Source of the DNA: Archangium lansingense
GTDB taxonomy: Bacteria > Myxococcota > Myxococcia > Myxococcales > Myxococcaceae
DNA length: 64,000 bases
Direction: 5' to 3'
NCBI RefSeq assembly: GCF_026626635.1
Contig: NZ_JAPNKA010000001.1
Span: forward strand, 2,542,001-2,606,000
The notes beneath the pieces were generated by a model, which saw nothing but the letters and a program-made list of their open reading frames with translations, had not been told where the DNA came from and made no database searches. This document shows positions 47,496 through 56,596 of this stretch, in pieces; the stretch's first letter is position 1; each line of letters opens with the position of its first letter. Position numbers and translations under genes: made by a program.

Positions 47496-47963
47496 TTACG
47501 CGCTCTTTCGGGTGGCGGCCGTGGAGGGCAGCTCGTTAAGGACGAGCCAGTACATGCCCAGTTGCCGCACCGCCTCGAAGAATTCGGTGACGTCCACGGG
47601 CTTGTGGACGAAGCTGTTGACGCCGAGCTGGTAGCCCTCCACCAGGTCGCGCTCCTCCTTTGAGGAGGTGAGGATGACCACGGGCAGGTTCCGGGTCTGC
47701 TCATGGGTGCGGATGCGCCGCAGCACCTCCAGGCCGTCGATGCGGGGCAGGTGCAAATCCAGCAGGACCACCTGAGGCCAGATGGAAGGGTCTCTCCCCG
47801 CGTGCTGGCCTTGCAGGAAGAGGTAGTCGAGGGCCTCGGCCCCATCGCGCACGACGACCACCGGGTTATGCAGGTTGCTCTTTCGGAACGCCCGGAGGGT
47901 CATCAGCTCGTCATCGGCGTTGTCCTCGACGAGTAGGACGACACGCTGGCTCAGCTCGAACAT
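47496..47963 (-). CDS. Single-domain response regulator (Rcp1-like)
   Basis: A 155-residue receiver without an output domain. The acceptor is Asp69 in VVLLDLHLPRIDGLEVL, the acidic pocket is in LLVEDNADD, and Thr/Ser and Lys are in VVILTSSKEE and SFVHKPV. KSNLHNPVVVVRDGAEALDYLF is typical of receivers that pair with phytochrome-like kinases. It follows the kinase gene at 47976-49592 with 12 bases between, with GAGGAG before its ATG, so it is the cognate output or phospho-sink. It is closely related to the receiver at 34178-34588. Confidence 0.94.
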   Translation of the reverse strand: MFELSQRVVLLVEDNADDELMTLRAFRKSNLHNPVVVVRDGAEALDYLFLQGQHAGRDPSIWPQVVLLDLHLPRIDGLEVLRRIRTHEQTRNLPVVILTSSKEERDLVEGYQLGVNSFVHKPVDVTEFFEAVRQLGMYWLVLNELPSTAATRKSA

Positions 47964-47975
47964 GGGACGTTCTCC

Positions 47976-49592
47976 TCAGTTGATGAGACCCGGCTCGTTG
48001 CCAGGCGTGGTGGGGGAAGGGTCGTGGAGGGAGAAGGAGAAGGTGGCGCCGTGTCCGACCCGGCCTTCGCCCCGGATGGTGCCCCCGTGGCGCCGGATGA
48101 TGCGCTGCACGGTGGCCAGTCCCACCCCGTTGCCCTCGAACTCCTGTTGGGTGTGCAGGCGCTGGAAGACGCCGAAGAGCTTGTTCTGGAAGGCCATGTC
48201 GAAGCCGGCCCCATTGTCCCGAACGAAGTAGACGCGCCGCTTGCCGTCCTCAGCCAGGGTGGAGCCGAACTCGATCTCCGCCTGGGGCCGATCGCGGGTG
48301 AACTTCCAGGCGTTGCCCAGCAGGTTCTCCAGCACGCCTCGCAGGAGCTTGGCATCACCTCGGTCCACCAGGCCGTCTTGGATGGTGAAGCGCACGGTGC
48401 GCTCCGGCTGCCAGCGTTGGATCTGCTCGGAGACGGAGTGCGCCAGGGCAGAGAGGTTGACCTCTGACTCCACGAGCTCGGTGCGATTGACGCGGGAGAG
48501 GGAGAGGATGCCGTCGATGAGCTCGGACATGCGCTTGCACGCGGCGCGCATGCGCCCGAGGTAGTCGTGGCCGGTGCTGTCGAGCTTGTCGCCGCAGTCC
48601 TCGTCGAGTGCCTGCGTGAAGTTGGAGATGGAGCGCAGGGGGGAGCGCAGGTCGTGCGCCACGGAGTAGGCGAAGGACTCCAGCTCGCGGTTGGTGTACT
48701 CGAGCTCGACGGTGCGCTCGGCGATGCGCTGCTCCAGTTGCGCGTTGAGCTGGCGCACCTCTTCCTCGGCGGCGCGGCGCCGGGTGATGTCGGTGACCAT
48801 GGCCAGCACGCCGGTGTAGCGGCCTTGCTCGTCGTACATCGGGTTGGACGACACCATGGTCCAGATGGGCCGGCCCTCCTTGTGGCGGAGCTGGAGGTCA
48901 TGGAACTCGGTGAGGCCCTGACGCTGCCGCTCGATGTTCTGGCGGGCGATGGCACGGTTCTCCTCGTCCATGAAGTCGCTGATGTGCCTGCCCATCATCT
49001 CGTCGACCGTGTAGCCGAGCATCTCGGCCTGGAAGCGGTTGACGTAGGTGGTGCGCTGCTCGGTGTCGATCGTCCAGATGCCCTCCTGGGCGGCCTCGAC
49101 GATGAGCTGGAACTGCTGCTCGGTGCGGCGCTGGCTGGCCTCGGCCTGGCGCTGGCCCTGGGTGTTGCGCAGGGTGACCATGGCCCCGAGGAGCCTTCCC
49201 TGCTCGTCACGCATGGGCCTGGCGCTCGCGTGGACGTGCTGGCCCTCCGGGAGCTGGGCGTTGCGGAGGAACAACTCCTCCTCGGGTGCCTCCTCTCCTT
49301 GGAGGGCGCGGTACAGCGGGAGCCGCTCCGAGGGGCACGGCGTCCGGGTGTCCGCGTAGAAGATGCCGTAGTGCCTGCTCCAGCTCCCGGGGGCCATGTC
49401 CGCTGGGCCGATGCCCAGGAGCTTGTGGGCGTTCGGGCTGAAGTAGAGCAGGTGGCCCGAGGCGTCGGCGATGATCACCCCCTCGGAGATGCCGTTGAGG
49501 ATGGTGCTCAGGAGGGCCTGGTGCTGGACCTGGAAGAGGCCTTCGGTCAGCACATCGGCGGGGAAGGTGCTGGGGCGGGTCAGCGCGGTCAT
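47976..49592 (-). CDS. PAS-PAS histidine kinase
   Basis: A 538-residue cytoplasmic kinase. The first PAS domain covers about residues 25-145 (STILNGISEGVIIADASGHLLYF, IFYADTRTPCP). The second PAS/PAC covers 160-280 (LIVEAAQEGIWTIDTEQRTTY, GRYTGVLAMVTDITRRRAAEE). A coiled linker leads to the H-box YSVAHDLRSPLRSISNF. The ATPase has NLLGNAWKFT, DNGAGFDMAFQNKLFGVF and GNGVGLATVQRIIRRHGG. The kinase core is of the phytochrome type, and the receiver encoded next fits. There are no membrane segments, so the signal is likely cytoplasmic. No chromophore-binding residues can be named. Confidence 0.94.
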   Translation of the reverse strand: MTALTRPSTFPADVLTEGLFQVQHQALLSTILNGISEGVIIADASGHLLYFSPNAHKLLGIGPADMAPGSWSRHYGIFYADTRTPCPSERLPLYRALQGEEAPEEELFLRNAQLPEGQHVHASARPMRDEQGRLLGAMVTLRNTQGQRQAEASQRRTEQQFQLIVEAAQEGIWTIDTEQRTTYVNRFQAEMLGYTVDEMMGRHISDFMDEENRAIARQNIERQRQGLTEFHDLQLRHKEGRPIWTMVSSNPMYDEQGRYTGVLAMVTDITRRRAAEEEVRQLNAQLEQRIAERTVELEYTNRELESFAYSVAHDLRSPLRSISNFTQALDEDCGDKLDSTGHDYLGRMRAACKRMSELIDGILSLSRVNRTELVESEVNLSALAHSVSEQIQRWQPERTVRFTIQDGLVDRGDAKLLRGVLENLLGNAWKFTRDRPQAEIEFGSTLAEDGKRRVYFVRDNGAGFDMAFQNKLFGVFQRLHTQQEFEGNGVGLATVQRIIRRHGGTIRGEGRVGHGATFSFSLHDPSPTTPGNEPGLIN

Positions 49593-49697
49593 GGCTTCGG
49601 GACGCTCCTGCCTTCTTGGATTTTCCAGGGAGGCGGTATGATTCTAGAGGTCCCGTAAGCATCGGCACCAGCCGGTGTCAGCCAGTGTCGGCCGGTG

Positions 49698-49739
49698 AAA
49701 AAACAAAGCGCCCGGCGGGAAGGCCTCCCTCCGAGCGCT
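49698..49739 (-). terminator. Intrinsic terminator of the OPT gene
   Basis: On the minus strand a GC-rich stem (AGCGC and GCGCT outermost, TCCC/GGGA inside, with two mismatches) is followed by TTTGTTTTTTC. It begins about 40 bases after the OPT stop at 49780. This is the only clear Rho-independent terminator with a U-tract in the window. Confidence 0.85.
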
Positions 49740-49779
49740 CCGAGTTGTTCCATTCACGAGCCCGAGGCTCGCGGCAGTG

Positions 49780-51891
49780 CTACGCCTGCGAGGGCTTGCG
49801 GGAGATGCGGTACAGCACGAAGCCCATGATGGCGAAGGCGATGACGCCGATGAGGTTGTAGCCGTTGGCGCCCACCGCGCCCTGGAGGGCGTGCTCCACC
49901 GACAGCTTGGAGATGGCGGCGTTGACGCCCTCATTCACCGAGAGGATGGCGACCACGACGCCGGCCAGCGCGCCGCCGGCCACCAGGCCCGTGGAGAAGA
50001 GGTTGCCGGGGCCGAGCTCGGACTCCTCCACGTGCTCACCCTTGCGCGTGGCCATGTAGTCCGACAGGCCCTTGATGGCGCCGCCCACGAAGATGGGGGC
50101 GGTGGTGGACAGCGGCAGGTACGCGCCCACCGCGAAGGACAGCGACTTGACGCCGCACAGCTCCATCGTCACCGACAGGAAGACGCCCACCAGCACGAAC
50201 TGCCAGTCCAGGTTGAAGGACAGCAGGCCCTTGATGAGCGTGGCCATCAGCGTGCCCTGCGGCGCGGGGAACGCGTCCGTGCCAATCATGTGCTGGATGC
50301 CCTGGGCCCGCATCGCCTCCGTCGGCGTGTCCAGCACCTTCATGGTGAGGCCGATGACGATCGCCGCCGCCACCGCGCCAATCATCAGGCCGAGCTGCTG
50401 CGCCCGGGGCGTTGCGCCCACCAGGTAGCCCGTCTTCAGGTCCTGCGACGTGGCGCCCGCGTTCGCCGCGGCGATGCACACCATGCCGCCCACGCACAGC
50501 GCCATGGGCTGGTACATGTCACCCGTCCAGCCAATGCCGATGAAGATGAGGCAGGTGGCCATCAGCGTGGCGATCGTCATGCCGGAGATGGGGTTGGACG
50601 ACGAGCCGATGATGCCCACGATGCGCGAGGCCACCGTCACGAAGAAGAAGCCGAACACCACGATGAGCACGCCCAGCAGCAGCCGGCCGAACACGCTGCC
50701 CGGCAGGAAGGGCAGGATGGCCATCGTCACGATGAGGCCCACGCTGCCGAAGAGCACGAAGGTGATGGGGAGGTCGCGCTCGGTGCGCTTCTGCGCGGCG
50801 CCCGCGGCGCCCTCCTTGAAGGACGCGATGCTCTCCTTGAAGGCCGCGACGATGGTGGGCAGCGTCTTGAGCAGCGTGATGAAGCCGCCCGCCGCCACCG
50901 CGCCCGCGCCGATCTGCCGCACGTACGCGCGGTAGATGGCCGTCGCCGTGTTGCCGAAGCTGTGCGTCACGGGATCCCACCCGCCCGGGCCGCCCGCCGT
51001 GGTCAGGCTCGTCAGGTAGCCCAGCTTCACCAGCTGCTCCGCGACGGTGTCCGGCGGAACCACCGAGGCCAGCAGCGGGATGAGGCCCAGCCACGCCAGC
51101 ACGCCACCGGCCACCAGCACGCCGGCAATCTTGGGGCCGACGATGTAGCCCACGCCCAGGTACTCGGGGGTGATGTCGCCGTTGAGCGTGGCGGACGGGA
51201 AGTACTTGTTCTTCTGCTCCGTCACCAGCGCCGGCGTCTCGGCGATGAGCTTCACGATCTTCTGCAGCAGCGCGTACACGAAGGCGAAGCCCACGCCCTG
51301 GAAGGCGATCTTCGCCAGGTCTCCGCCCTTCTCACCGGCGATGAGCACCGAGGCGCACGCCGTGCCCTCGGGGTAGGGCAGGTTGCCGTGCTCCTTCACG
51401 ATGAGCGAGCGGCGCAGCGGCACCATCATCAGCGTGCCCAGCACGCCGCCCAGCAGCGCCAGGGTGAAGATGGTCCAGTACTCGAAGAAGCTGGAGCCCT
51501 TGCTGTCGGTGCTCAGGAAGAGGAAGCCGGGCAGGGTGAACACCACACCCGCGGCGATGGACTCGCCCGCGGAGCCGATGGTCTGCACCACGTTGTTCTC
51601 GAGGATCGTCGAGCCGCCCAGCTTCTTGAGCAGGGAGATGGCGAGCACCGCGATGGGGATGGAGGCCGAGACCGTCAGGCCCGCCTTCAGGGCCAGGTAC
51701 ACCGTGGCGGCACCGAAGATGACGCCGAAGAGCACGCCGATGCCAATGGCCTTGGGCGTGAACTCGGCCACGTCGCTGCGATCGGCGGGGATGTACGGCT
51801 GGAACTCCGCTGTCTTGACTTCGTTCGGGGCGGAACCGGTCGGAATAGCGACGTTCCGAGCCGCCTCGGTCTTGGCTGCTTCAGGCTTCAA
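49780..51891 (-). CDS. OPT family oligopeptide/metal-chelate transporter
   Basis: A 703-residue inner-membrane protein with about 14-16 membrane helices, as expected of the OPT family (peptides or metal-chelate complexes with proton symport). The first helix is AIGIGVLFGVIFGAATVYLALKAGLTVSASIP. Others include GGVLGTLMMVPLRRSLIV, PYPEGTACASVLIAGEKGG and ATLMATCLIFIGIGWTGDM. The NPG-type loop and the conserved PEGxACA motif are in place. The most likely start is a TTG at 51891 (GGGAG six bases upstream); no better start is present before the first helix. An intrinsic terminator follows. The substrate is unknown. Confidence 0.92.
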   Translation of the reverse strand: MKPEAAKTEAARNVAIPTGSAPNEVKTAEFQPYIPADRSDVAEFTPKAIGIGVLFGVIFGAATVYLALKAGLTVSASIPIAVLAISLLKKLGGSTILENNVVQTIGSAGESIAAGVVFTLPGFLFLSTDSKGSSFFEYWTIFTLALLGGVLGTLMMVPLRRSLIVKEHGNLPYPEGTACASVLIAGEKGGDLAKIAFQGVGFAFVYALLQKIVKLIAETPALVTEQKNKYFPSATLNGDITPEYLGVGYIVGPKIAGVLVAGGVLAWLGLIPLLASVVPPDTVAEQLVKLGYLTSLTTAGGPGGWDPVTHSFGNTATAIYRAYVRQIGAGAVAAGGFITLLKTLPTIVAAFKESIASFKEGAAGAAQKRTERDLPITFVLFGSVGLIVTMAILPFLPGSVFGRLLLGVLIVVFGFFFVTVASRIVGIIGSSSNPISGMTIATLMATCLIFIGIGWTGDMYQPMALCVGGMVCIAAANAGATSQDLKTGYLVGATPRAQQLGLMIGAVAAAIVIGLTMKVLDTPTEAMRAQGIQHMIGTDAFPAPQGTLMATLIKGLLSFNLDWQFVLVGVFLSVTMELCGVKSLSFAVGAYLPLSTTAPIFVGGAIKGLSDYMATRKGEHVEESELGPGNLFSTGLVAGGALAGVVVAILSVNEGVNAAISKLSVEHALQGAVGANGYNLIGVIAFAIMGFVLYRISRKPSQA

Positions 51892-52000
51892 TGGGGGCTC
51901 CCAGATGGGGGACGTCCGTGTCGGGTGGGAGTTCTACAACTCCCACACCCGTCCGCCAAATGGCTGCCGGGAGCTGGAGCCCAGGCAGGCGGGCGTGACG

Positions 52001-53452
52001 CTATGCGGCGGCGTCCTGCTGGTCGGGGGGGGCCGGGCTGCGCTTCCGCCCCGGCGGAGGCGGCAGGGTGGTCAGGTTGGCCCGCTTCTCCCTCGGGACG
52101 ACCAGACTCTTGGCGTTGTAGGCCATCAGCGCCGCGACGAACCCCGGCTGTAGCAGCCCCTCCACCCCCTTGCGCATGTGCAGCACATCGTAGAACGCCA
52201 TGCAGGACTTCACGTCCAGTGAGGTCAGGTCGATCATGTTCTGGACGGACCACAGCAGGCCCTTCAGCCCGATGGGCCGCTTGCCCCGGGTCTGCGGGTG
52301 GGCCAGGTCCAGGGTGGTGGTCAGGAACCAGCACGTGCCGATGATCTTGCTGAGCTCCTTCTGGAAGCTCCGCCCCAGCCCCTGGTGGAGGCCGCCGGAC
52401 GAGTTGCGCGCCTGGGCCACCTGCTCCCCGAGCAGCCTGGCTCCCAGGCCGATGACCGTCATGCCCTGGCCAAAGACGGGGTTGAGGGCGCAGACCGCGT
52501 CGCCCAGCAGCACGAAGCCCTCCGGGAAGCGCGCCATCTTCTCGTAGTGCATCCAGCGGCTCGCCTGAATCTTGTGCGAGACGGGCGCGGTCAGCGGCTT
52601 CGCGTGGCGGATGTACTCATAGAGGTGGGGGGTGGGCAGCCCGCGTGCGAACTCGAGGAAGCCCGCGTCATCGGTGGGGGCATGGTCTCCGAAGTACCCG
52701 TTGAGGCTGACGATCCACCGCCCGCCCTCCACGTTGGAGATGAAGCCCGCGCGCCGCGCCTCGGGGGCACGGCCGTTCACCACCAGGATTTTCCAGTCGT
52801 CGAAGCCCGCGGGGCGCTCGTAGAACCGGCTCGTGTACCCCAGGTCGATGCCTACATGCTCCTCTTCGGGGCGGCCGTAGCCCAGCAGCTCCAGCCAGTG
52901 GGGAGCCCGCGAGCCCCGGCCGCTGCTGTCCACCACCAGGTCTCCCTCGACAGTCTGCTCGCCATCCGGCCCCTTCACCTTCACCCCAGTGACGCGCGTG
53001 CGCGCGGCGTCCGTGAGCAGCTCCTCCACCCCGAAGCCCTGCTTCACCTCGACGTTCGGAAGTGCGGTGACCCGGCCGCGCACCTTCCACTCCAGGAAGG
53101 GACGGGAGACGAGGATGGACTGGGGGCCGCCCTCGTAGCGGGCCTTCCAGCTTCCCGACTGGAGCCAGGCGGCGTCCCGGGCCAGGTCGACGATGTCTAC
53201 CCCCTCGCGCACCATCTCCTGCACCAGGTCGGGGAACAGGCCATCCAGCACCTTCAGCCCGGCTTCCAACAGGGCGTGGATATGGCGCCCCTGAGGCGTA
53301 CTCTTGCGTGCTTCCGGGCCCTCGGGGAATGGGTCTCGCTCGAGGATGATGACCTTCTCGAAGTGGTCAGACAGCACCCGTGCGCTCAAAAGCCCGGCAA
53401 TGCTGCCGCCGATAACCACGGCCTGTCCGAATCCGCGCTTGCTGGATTGCAC
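52001..53452 (-). CDS. FAD-dependent monooxygenase/halogenase-like flavoprotein
   Basis: A 483-residue flavoprotein of the group A monooxygenase/geranylgeranyl-reductase type. The N-terminal dinucleotide fold is VIGGSIAGLLSARVL with Glu in ILERDPFP. A second FAD motif is FVLLGDAVCALNPVFGQGM. RKSTPQGRHIHALLEAGL resembles proteins that act on hydrophobic or membrane substrates. The C-terminal 40 residues are a Pro/Arg tail. The start is GTG 53452. The gene diverges from an SDR gene across a 212-base gap that holds two short inverted repeats. The pair may form one pathway, such as oxidation of a lipid or polyketide, but no substrate is visible. Confidence 0.88.
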   Translation of the reverse strand: MQSSKRGFGQAVVIGGSIAGLLSARVLSDHFEKVIILERDPFPEGPEARKSTPQGRHIHALLEAGLKVLDGLFPDLVQEMVREGVDIVDLARDAAWLQSGSWKARYEGGPQSILVSRPFLEWKVRGRVTALPNVEVKQGFGVEELLTDAARTRVTGVKVKGPDGEQTVEGDLVVDSSGRGSRAPHWLELLGYGRPEEEHVGIDLGYTSRFYERPAGFDDWKILVVNGRAPEARRAGFISNVEGGRWIVSLNGYFGDHAPTDDAGFLEFARGLPTPHLYEYIRHAKPLTAPVSHKIQASRWMHYEKMARFPEGFVLLGDAVCALNPVFGQGMTVIGLGARLLGEQVAQARNSSGGLHQGLGRSFQKELSKIIGTCWFLTTTLDLAHPQTRGKRPIGLKGLLWSVQNMIDLTSLDVKSCMAFYDVLHMRKGVEGLLQPGFVAALMAYNAKSLVVPREKRANLTTLPPPPGRKRSPAPPDQQDAAA

Positions 53453-53536
53453 CCGATTCCTCCCGATGAGCTAGCTGGCTTCCGCGAACCTTCCGGAACT
53501 CTCAAGATATGCGAGCTGGGGGCGGAGCGGTTAGTG

Positions 53537-53569
53537 ACCCAGGCGCTGGGTGAAGGGACATCCTGTCCC
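53537..53569. promoter_or_regulatory. Two adjacent inverted repeats in the divergent flavoprotein/SDR gap
   Basis: Repeat 1 at 53537-53551 is ACCCAG-GCG-CTGGGT, and repeat 2 at 53555-53569 is GGGACA-TCC-TGTCCC. Both are perfect 6-3-6 palindromes, with centres 18 bp apart. They lie about 100 bases before the SDR start and 85 bases from the flavoprotein start, a good position for an operator. Confidence 0.4.
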
Positions 53570-53664
53570 AGTGAAGAATGATTCGCTGGCTGTATGAAAG
53601 CTGTCCGAGCCCGGCGAGCGAGGTAGCCTGGGCGTCCCCAACAGCCAACGAGGACGCAACGCTC

Positions 53665-54408
53665 ATGCGCAGGCTCGAGCACAAGGTGGCCATCGTCACG
53701 GGAAGTTCTCGCGGCATCGGTGCCGCCGTCGCGCGGCGGCTGGCGGCGGATGGCGCGAAGGTGGTGGTGAACTACGCGCAGAGCGAGCAGGCCGCGGCGA
53801 TGGTGGCCCACTCCATCCAGGCCGCGGGGGGTGAGGTCATCACCGTGCGAGCCAACGTGGGCGACGAGGCGCAGATGCAGGCGCTCTTTGCTACCACCCT
53901 GCAGCACTTCGGCCGGCTGGACATCCTGGTCAACAACGCGGCCGCCTTCGCCTCCAACCCGCTGGAGAACATCGAGCGGGAGCAGTTCCAGCTGCTCATG
54001 GACGTCAACATCTGGGGCCTCATCCTGGGCCTGCGCCTGGCGGGGCGCCACATGGCCAATGGGGGGCGCATCATCAACTTCTCCTCCATCGGTGCTCACA
54101 AGGGCTTCGCGGGCGGGGGCCTGTACGCGGCGACCAAGGCGGCCGTCGAGTCGCTCACCCGCACCGCGGCCACCGAGCTCGCGCCGCGCGACATCGGCGT
54201 CAACGCGCTCATCGTGGGTCAGGTCGCTACAGACATGGCCGCCGAGGTGCCCCTGAAGATGCGCCAGCAGATCGCCGCCCAGACGCTGATTGGCAAGGTG
54301 GGCCGGCCCGAGGACATCAGCGGCGCCGTCGCCTTCCTCGCCTCCGAGGACGCCCGCTGGGTGACGGGTCAGACGCTTGGCGTAAATGGTGGCTACCTCA
54401 TGCGGTGA
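53665..54408 (+). CDS. Short-chain dehydrogenase/reductase (SDR, FabG-like)
   Basis: A 247-residue classical SDR. The nucleotide motif TGSSRGIG is at 13-20, NNAA follows DILVN near residue 91, and the catalytic set is Ser140/141, Tyr154 and Lys158 (YAATK). The C-terminal GQTLGVNGGYLM is typical of NADP(H) 3-oxoacyl reductases and related alcohol dehydrogenases. Residue 37, Tyr in VVNYAQS after the second beta strand, suggests NADPH preference but is not decisive. The ATG at 53665 is chosen because the upstream extension reads the regulatory gap. The substrate is not identified. Confidence 0.93.
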   Translation: MRRLEHKVAIVTGSSRGIGAAVARRLAADGAKVVVNYAQSEQAAAMVAHSIQAAGGEVITVRANVGDEAQMQALFATTLQHFGRLDILVNNAAAFASNPLENIEREQFQLLMDVNIWGLILGLRLAGRHMANGGRIINFSSIGAHKGFAGGGLYAATKAAVESLTRTAATELAPRDIGVNALIVGQVATDMAAEVPLKMRQQIAAQTLIGKVGRPEDISGAVAFLASEDARWVTGQTLGVNGGYLMR

Positions 54409-54417
54409 GTCTCTTGC

Positions 54418-54431
54418 CTTCCCTGGGGAAG
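54418..54431 (+). terminator. Short hairpin after SDR gene
   Basis: CTTCC and GGAAG form a 5-bp stem with a CTGG loop, ten bases after the SDR stop. No U-tract follows, so termination is only possible, not shown. Confidence 0.3.
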
Positions 54432-54465
54432 CGAGGCCGGGGCACCCGTTGCGCCCGACCTGTTC

Positions 54466-54532
54466 GGTGGGCAAAGCCACCCACCCTCTTGCGAAGGGTG
54501 ACCCGTACTAGACGCCATGGGTCTTTTTCCCA
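54466..54532 (+). other. Structured region upstream of the chemoreceptor gene
   Basis: Three consecutive hairpins lie in the 219-base gap before the chemoreceptor start: GGTGG-loop-CCACC (54466-54481), CACCCT-loop-AGGGTG (54482-54500) and TGGG-TCTTTTT-CCCA (54518-54532). The first loop region reads GGGCAAAGCC, which recalls part of c-di-GMP type I riboswitches, but the rest of that motif is missing. A structured leader is possible; the identity is unknown. Confidence 0.35.
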
Positions 54533-54627
54533 GAGTGCTACCGAGGGGGCGGCCATGCCTGGAGTGCGTCCAACCGTGACGGCTGGAAAACGGCATTGTG
54601 GGCGAAGGGTGCTAGGATGGGCATGCG

Positions 54628-56459
54628 ATGAATAAGGGTGAGTTGAAGCGGCTGGTCCTGAAGAGCTTTCTGGAGCAGCAGCTGTCCATGCTGACGGCGC
54701 TGGCTCCCGTGGCCTACATGCTCTCGCTGGTCATGGGGTTGCCCCCAGAGCAGGCGATGCGCGTGTCGATCATCAATGCCACGTGCAACAGTCCCATCTT
54801 CGGGATCATCATCCCGATCGTGATGATCTACATCACGTACAGGAACGCCCTCGCGGAGAACCCGCAGGACTTTCCGGGTGACCGCCTCAAGCGCATCCTC
54901 AAGGCGCCGCGGAAGATCGAGTACGGACTGCTGGTGAGCTACGGCGTGTCTTGCTTCATCTGGGCGGGCTGGCCCACGCTGCTCTACGGACTGAATCCGT
55001 GGATCATCCCGCAGGCGGTGGCGTGCTTCGTGCTGCTGGCGATGGTCGTCGGCATCCGGCTGGCGATCCGTCTGGAGCGGCTGCTGCGCCCCTACGCGCT
55101 GGCGGAGTTCCACAAGTACCCGGAGCTGCGGGTGGAGGATCGCGGCTTCCTGTGGCCCAAGCAGGGCTGGTACCTGCCCTACACTTTCGCCCTCATCGTG
55201 TTCGCCACGCTGACGGTGACGAGCATCATCGTCTTCAAGAAGACGGGCTCCGGCTTTGGCGAGCTGTTCCTGGAGGTGGAGAAGGCGGCCCCGGCGTTGG
55301 TGGCGCTGTTGCAGACGCGGGTGGCCGACATCCTCAGCTCGATCGTCCTCCCGGTGGTGGCGGTCGGTGGCTTCATGATCGCCGCGGCGGCGTGGTGCGC
55401 CTGGGAGATCGCGCGGCACCAGAGCCAGGGCACCCAGGCCGTGCAGAAGTCCATCGAGTCCATCGCCTCGGGCCGGCCGGCCCTGCCCAACTGGGTGGCC
55501 ACCGACGAGGTGGGTGACCTGGCGCTCTCCACCGGCGGGGCCTTCGAGCGGTTGAGGACGTTCTCGTCCTCGCTGAGCGACTCGGCGCAGCTGCTGGGCC
55601 AGTCCGCGCAGTCGCTCAACAGCTCGCACCAGGAGCAGACCGAGGCGCTCTCCGTCCAGGCCGCGTCCCTCCAGGAGACGCAGGTCACCGCGCAGGAGAT
55701 CAAGCAGACGTCGCTCGTCGCCGCCCAGAAGGCCGAGGACGTGCTGCAGCAGGCCGAGCGCGCGGATCAGATCGGCCGCGCTGGTGAGGCCGCGCTCGAG
55801 CAGAGCCTCTCGGGCATGCACGACATCCAGAAGCAGGTGATGGACATGCGCAGAGCATCCGCGCGCTGGATGAGCGGGCGCGGCAGATCGCCAACATCAC
55901 CACCACGGTGAAGAGCCTGGCGGACCGGTCCACCATGCTGGCGCTCAACGCCGCCATCGAGGCGGTGCGCTCCGGTGAGCATGGCAAGGGCTTCTCGGTG
56001 GTGGCGCGGGAGATCCGCAGCCTGGCGGATCAGTCCGTCAAGGCCACCTACAGCGTGCAGAACATCCTCATGGACCTGAGCGAGGCCATCCGCACCACGG
56101 CGGACATGACCGAGAGCGGCACCGAGAAGGTCCAGGGCAGCGTGCAGCAGCTCCAGTCCTTCGGCGACAACATCCGGCAGCTGTCCGGCATCGTGCGCGA
56201 CAACGTGAGCTCCGTGCGGCAGATCTCCGCCGCCGTCACCCAGCAGAACCAGGGCATCAACCAGATCTTCCAGGCGGTGAACGACCTGACGAAGGTCATG
56301 GACAAGACGATGACGAGCCTGCGCACCAGCGACGAGGCCGCGGATCAGATGCGCATGGTGGCCTCGCGCGTGGCCGTCTTCGTGGGCGAGTACGACTGGC
56401 AGACCCGCCAGCAGCAGCTCGCCCAGGAAGCCAATGCCTCGCGCAAAGAGGTGGGCTGA
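54628..56459 (+). pseudogene. Methyl-accepting chemotaxis-type receptor, interrupted by a one-base frameshift
   Basis: Residues up to about 407 are in one frame and the rest in another. The N-terminal part has several membrane helices (MLTALAPVAYMLSLVMG, GIIIPIVMIYITYR, LLVSYGVSCFIWAGWP, ACFVLLAMVVGIRLAI, YTFALIVFATLTVTSIIVF) and a HAMP-like stretch, then a coiled coil (LNSSHQEQTEALSVQAASLQ). The signalling hairpin continues only in the other frame ([19 protein letters not shown], then [16 protein letters not shown]). The switch is at about 55851-55853. Restoring one C there (CGC CAG AGC) would give [19 protein letters not shown] and a product of about 610 residues. This could be a real inactivating mutation or a sequencing error. 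No methylation-box or chemotaxis partner gene is adjacent. Confidence 0.9.
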
Positions 56460-56470
56460 GCCCGCCTGCT

Positions 56471-56503
56471 CCCTCTCCCTCTGGGAGAGGGCGGGGGGGA
56501 GGG
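56471..56503 (-). repeat. Dispersed palindromic repeat, copy e
   Basis: CCCTCTCCC, TCT, GGGAGAGGG, then GCGGGGGGAGGG. It lies 11 bases after the chemoreceptor stop, in opposite orientation to copy f 30 bases further on. The pair makes a larger inverted arrangement between convergent genes. Confidence 0.75.
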
Positions 56504-56532
56504 TTGTCGCCTGCGTGCCTGCCTTGGGGGAA

Positions 56533-56570
56533 GACCCTCACCCTGACCCTCTCCCAGAGGGAGAGGGGAC
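56533..56570 (+). repeat. Dispersed palindromic repeat, copy f
   Basis: GACCCTCACCCTGA is followed by CCCTCTCCC, AGA and GGGAGAGGGGAC. It is nearly identical to copy d and to the complement of copies b and c. It lies 26 bases from the stop of the phosphopantetheinyl transferase, and with copy e may act as a bidirectional terminator or barrier. Confidence 0.8.
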
Positions 56571-56596
56571 ATCCACAGGCCTTCAGGACGAAGCCG

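Noticed and set aside
54466-54532. c-di-GMP type I riboswitch
   Set aside because: Only the GGGCAAAGCC string matches; the second CGCAAAGCC block and tetraloop receptor arrangement are absent, so I list it only as a structured region.
55908-56459. Separate chemotaxis gene beginning at 55908
   Set aside because: It starts in the middle of the conserved signalling domain and overlaps the first frame; one frameshifted gene explains it better.
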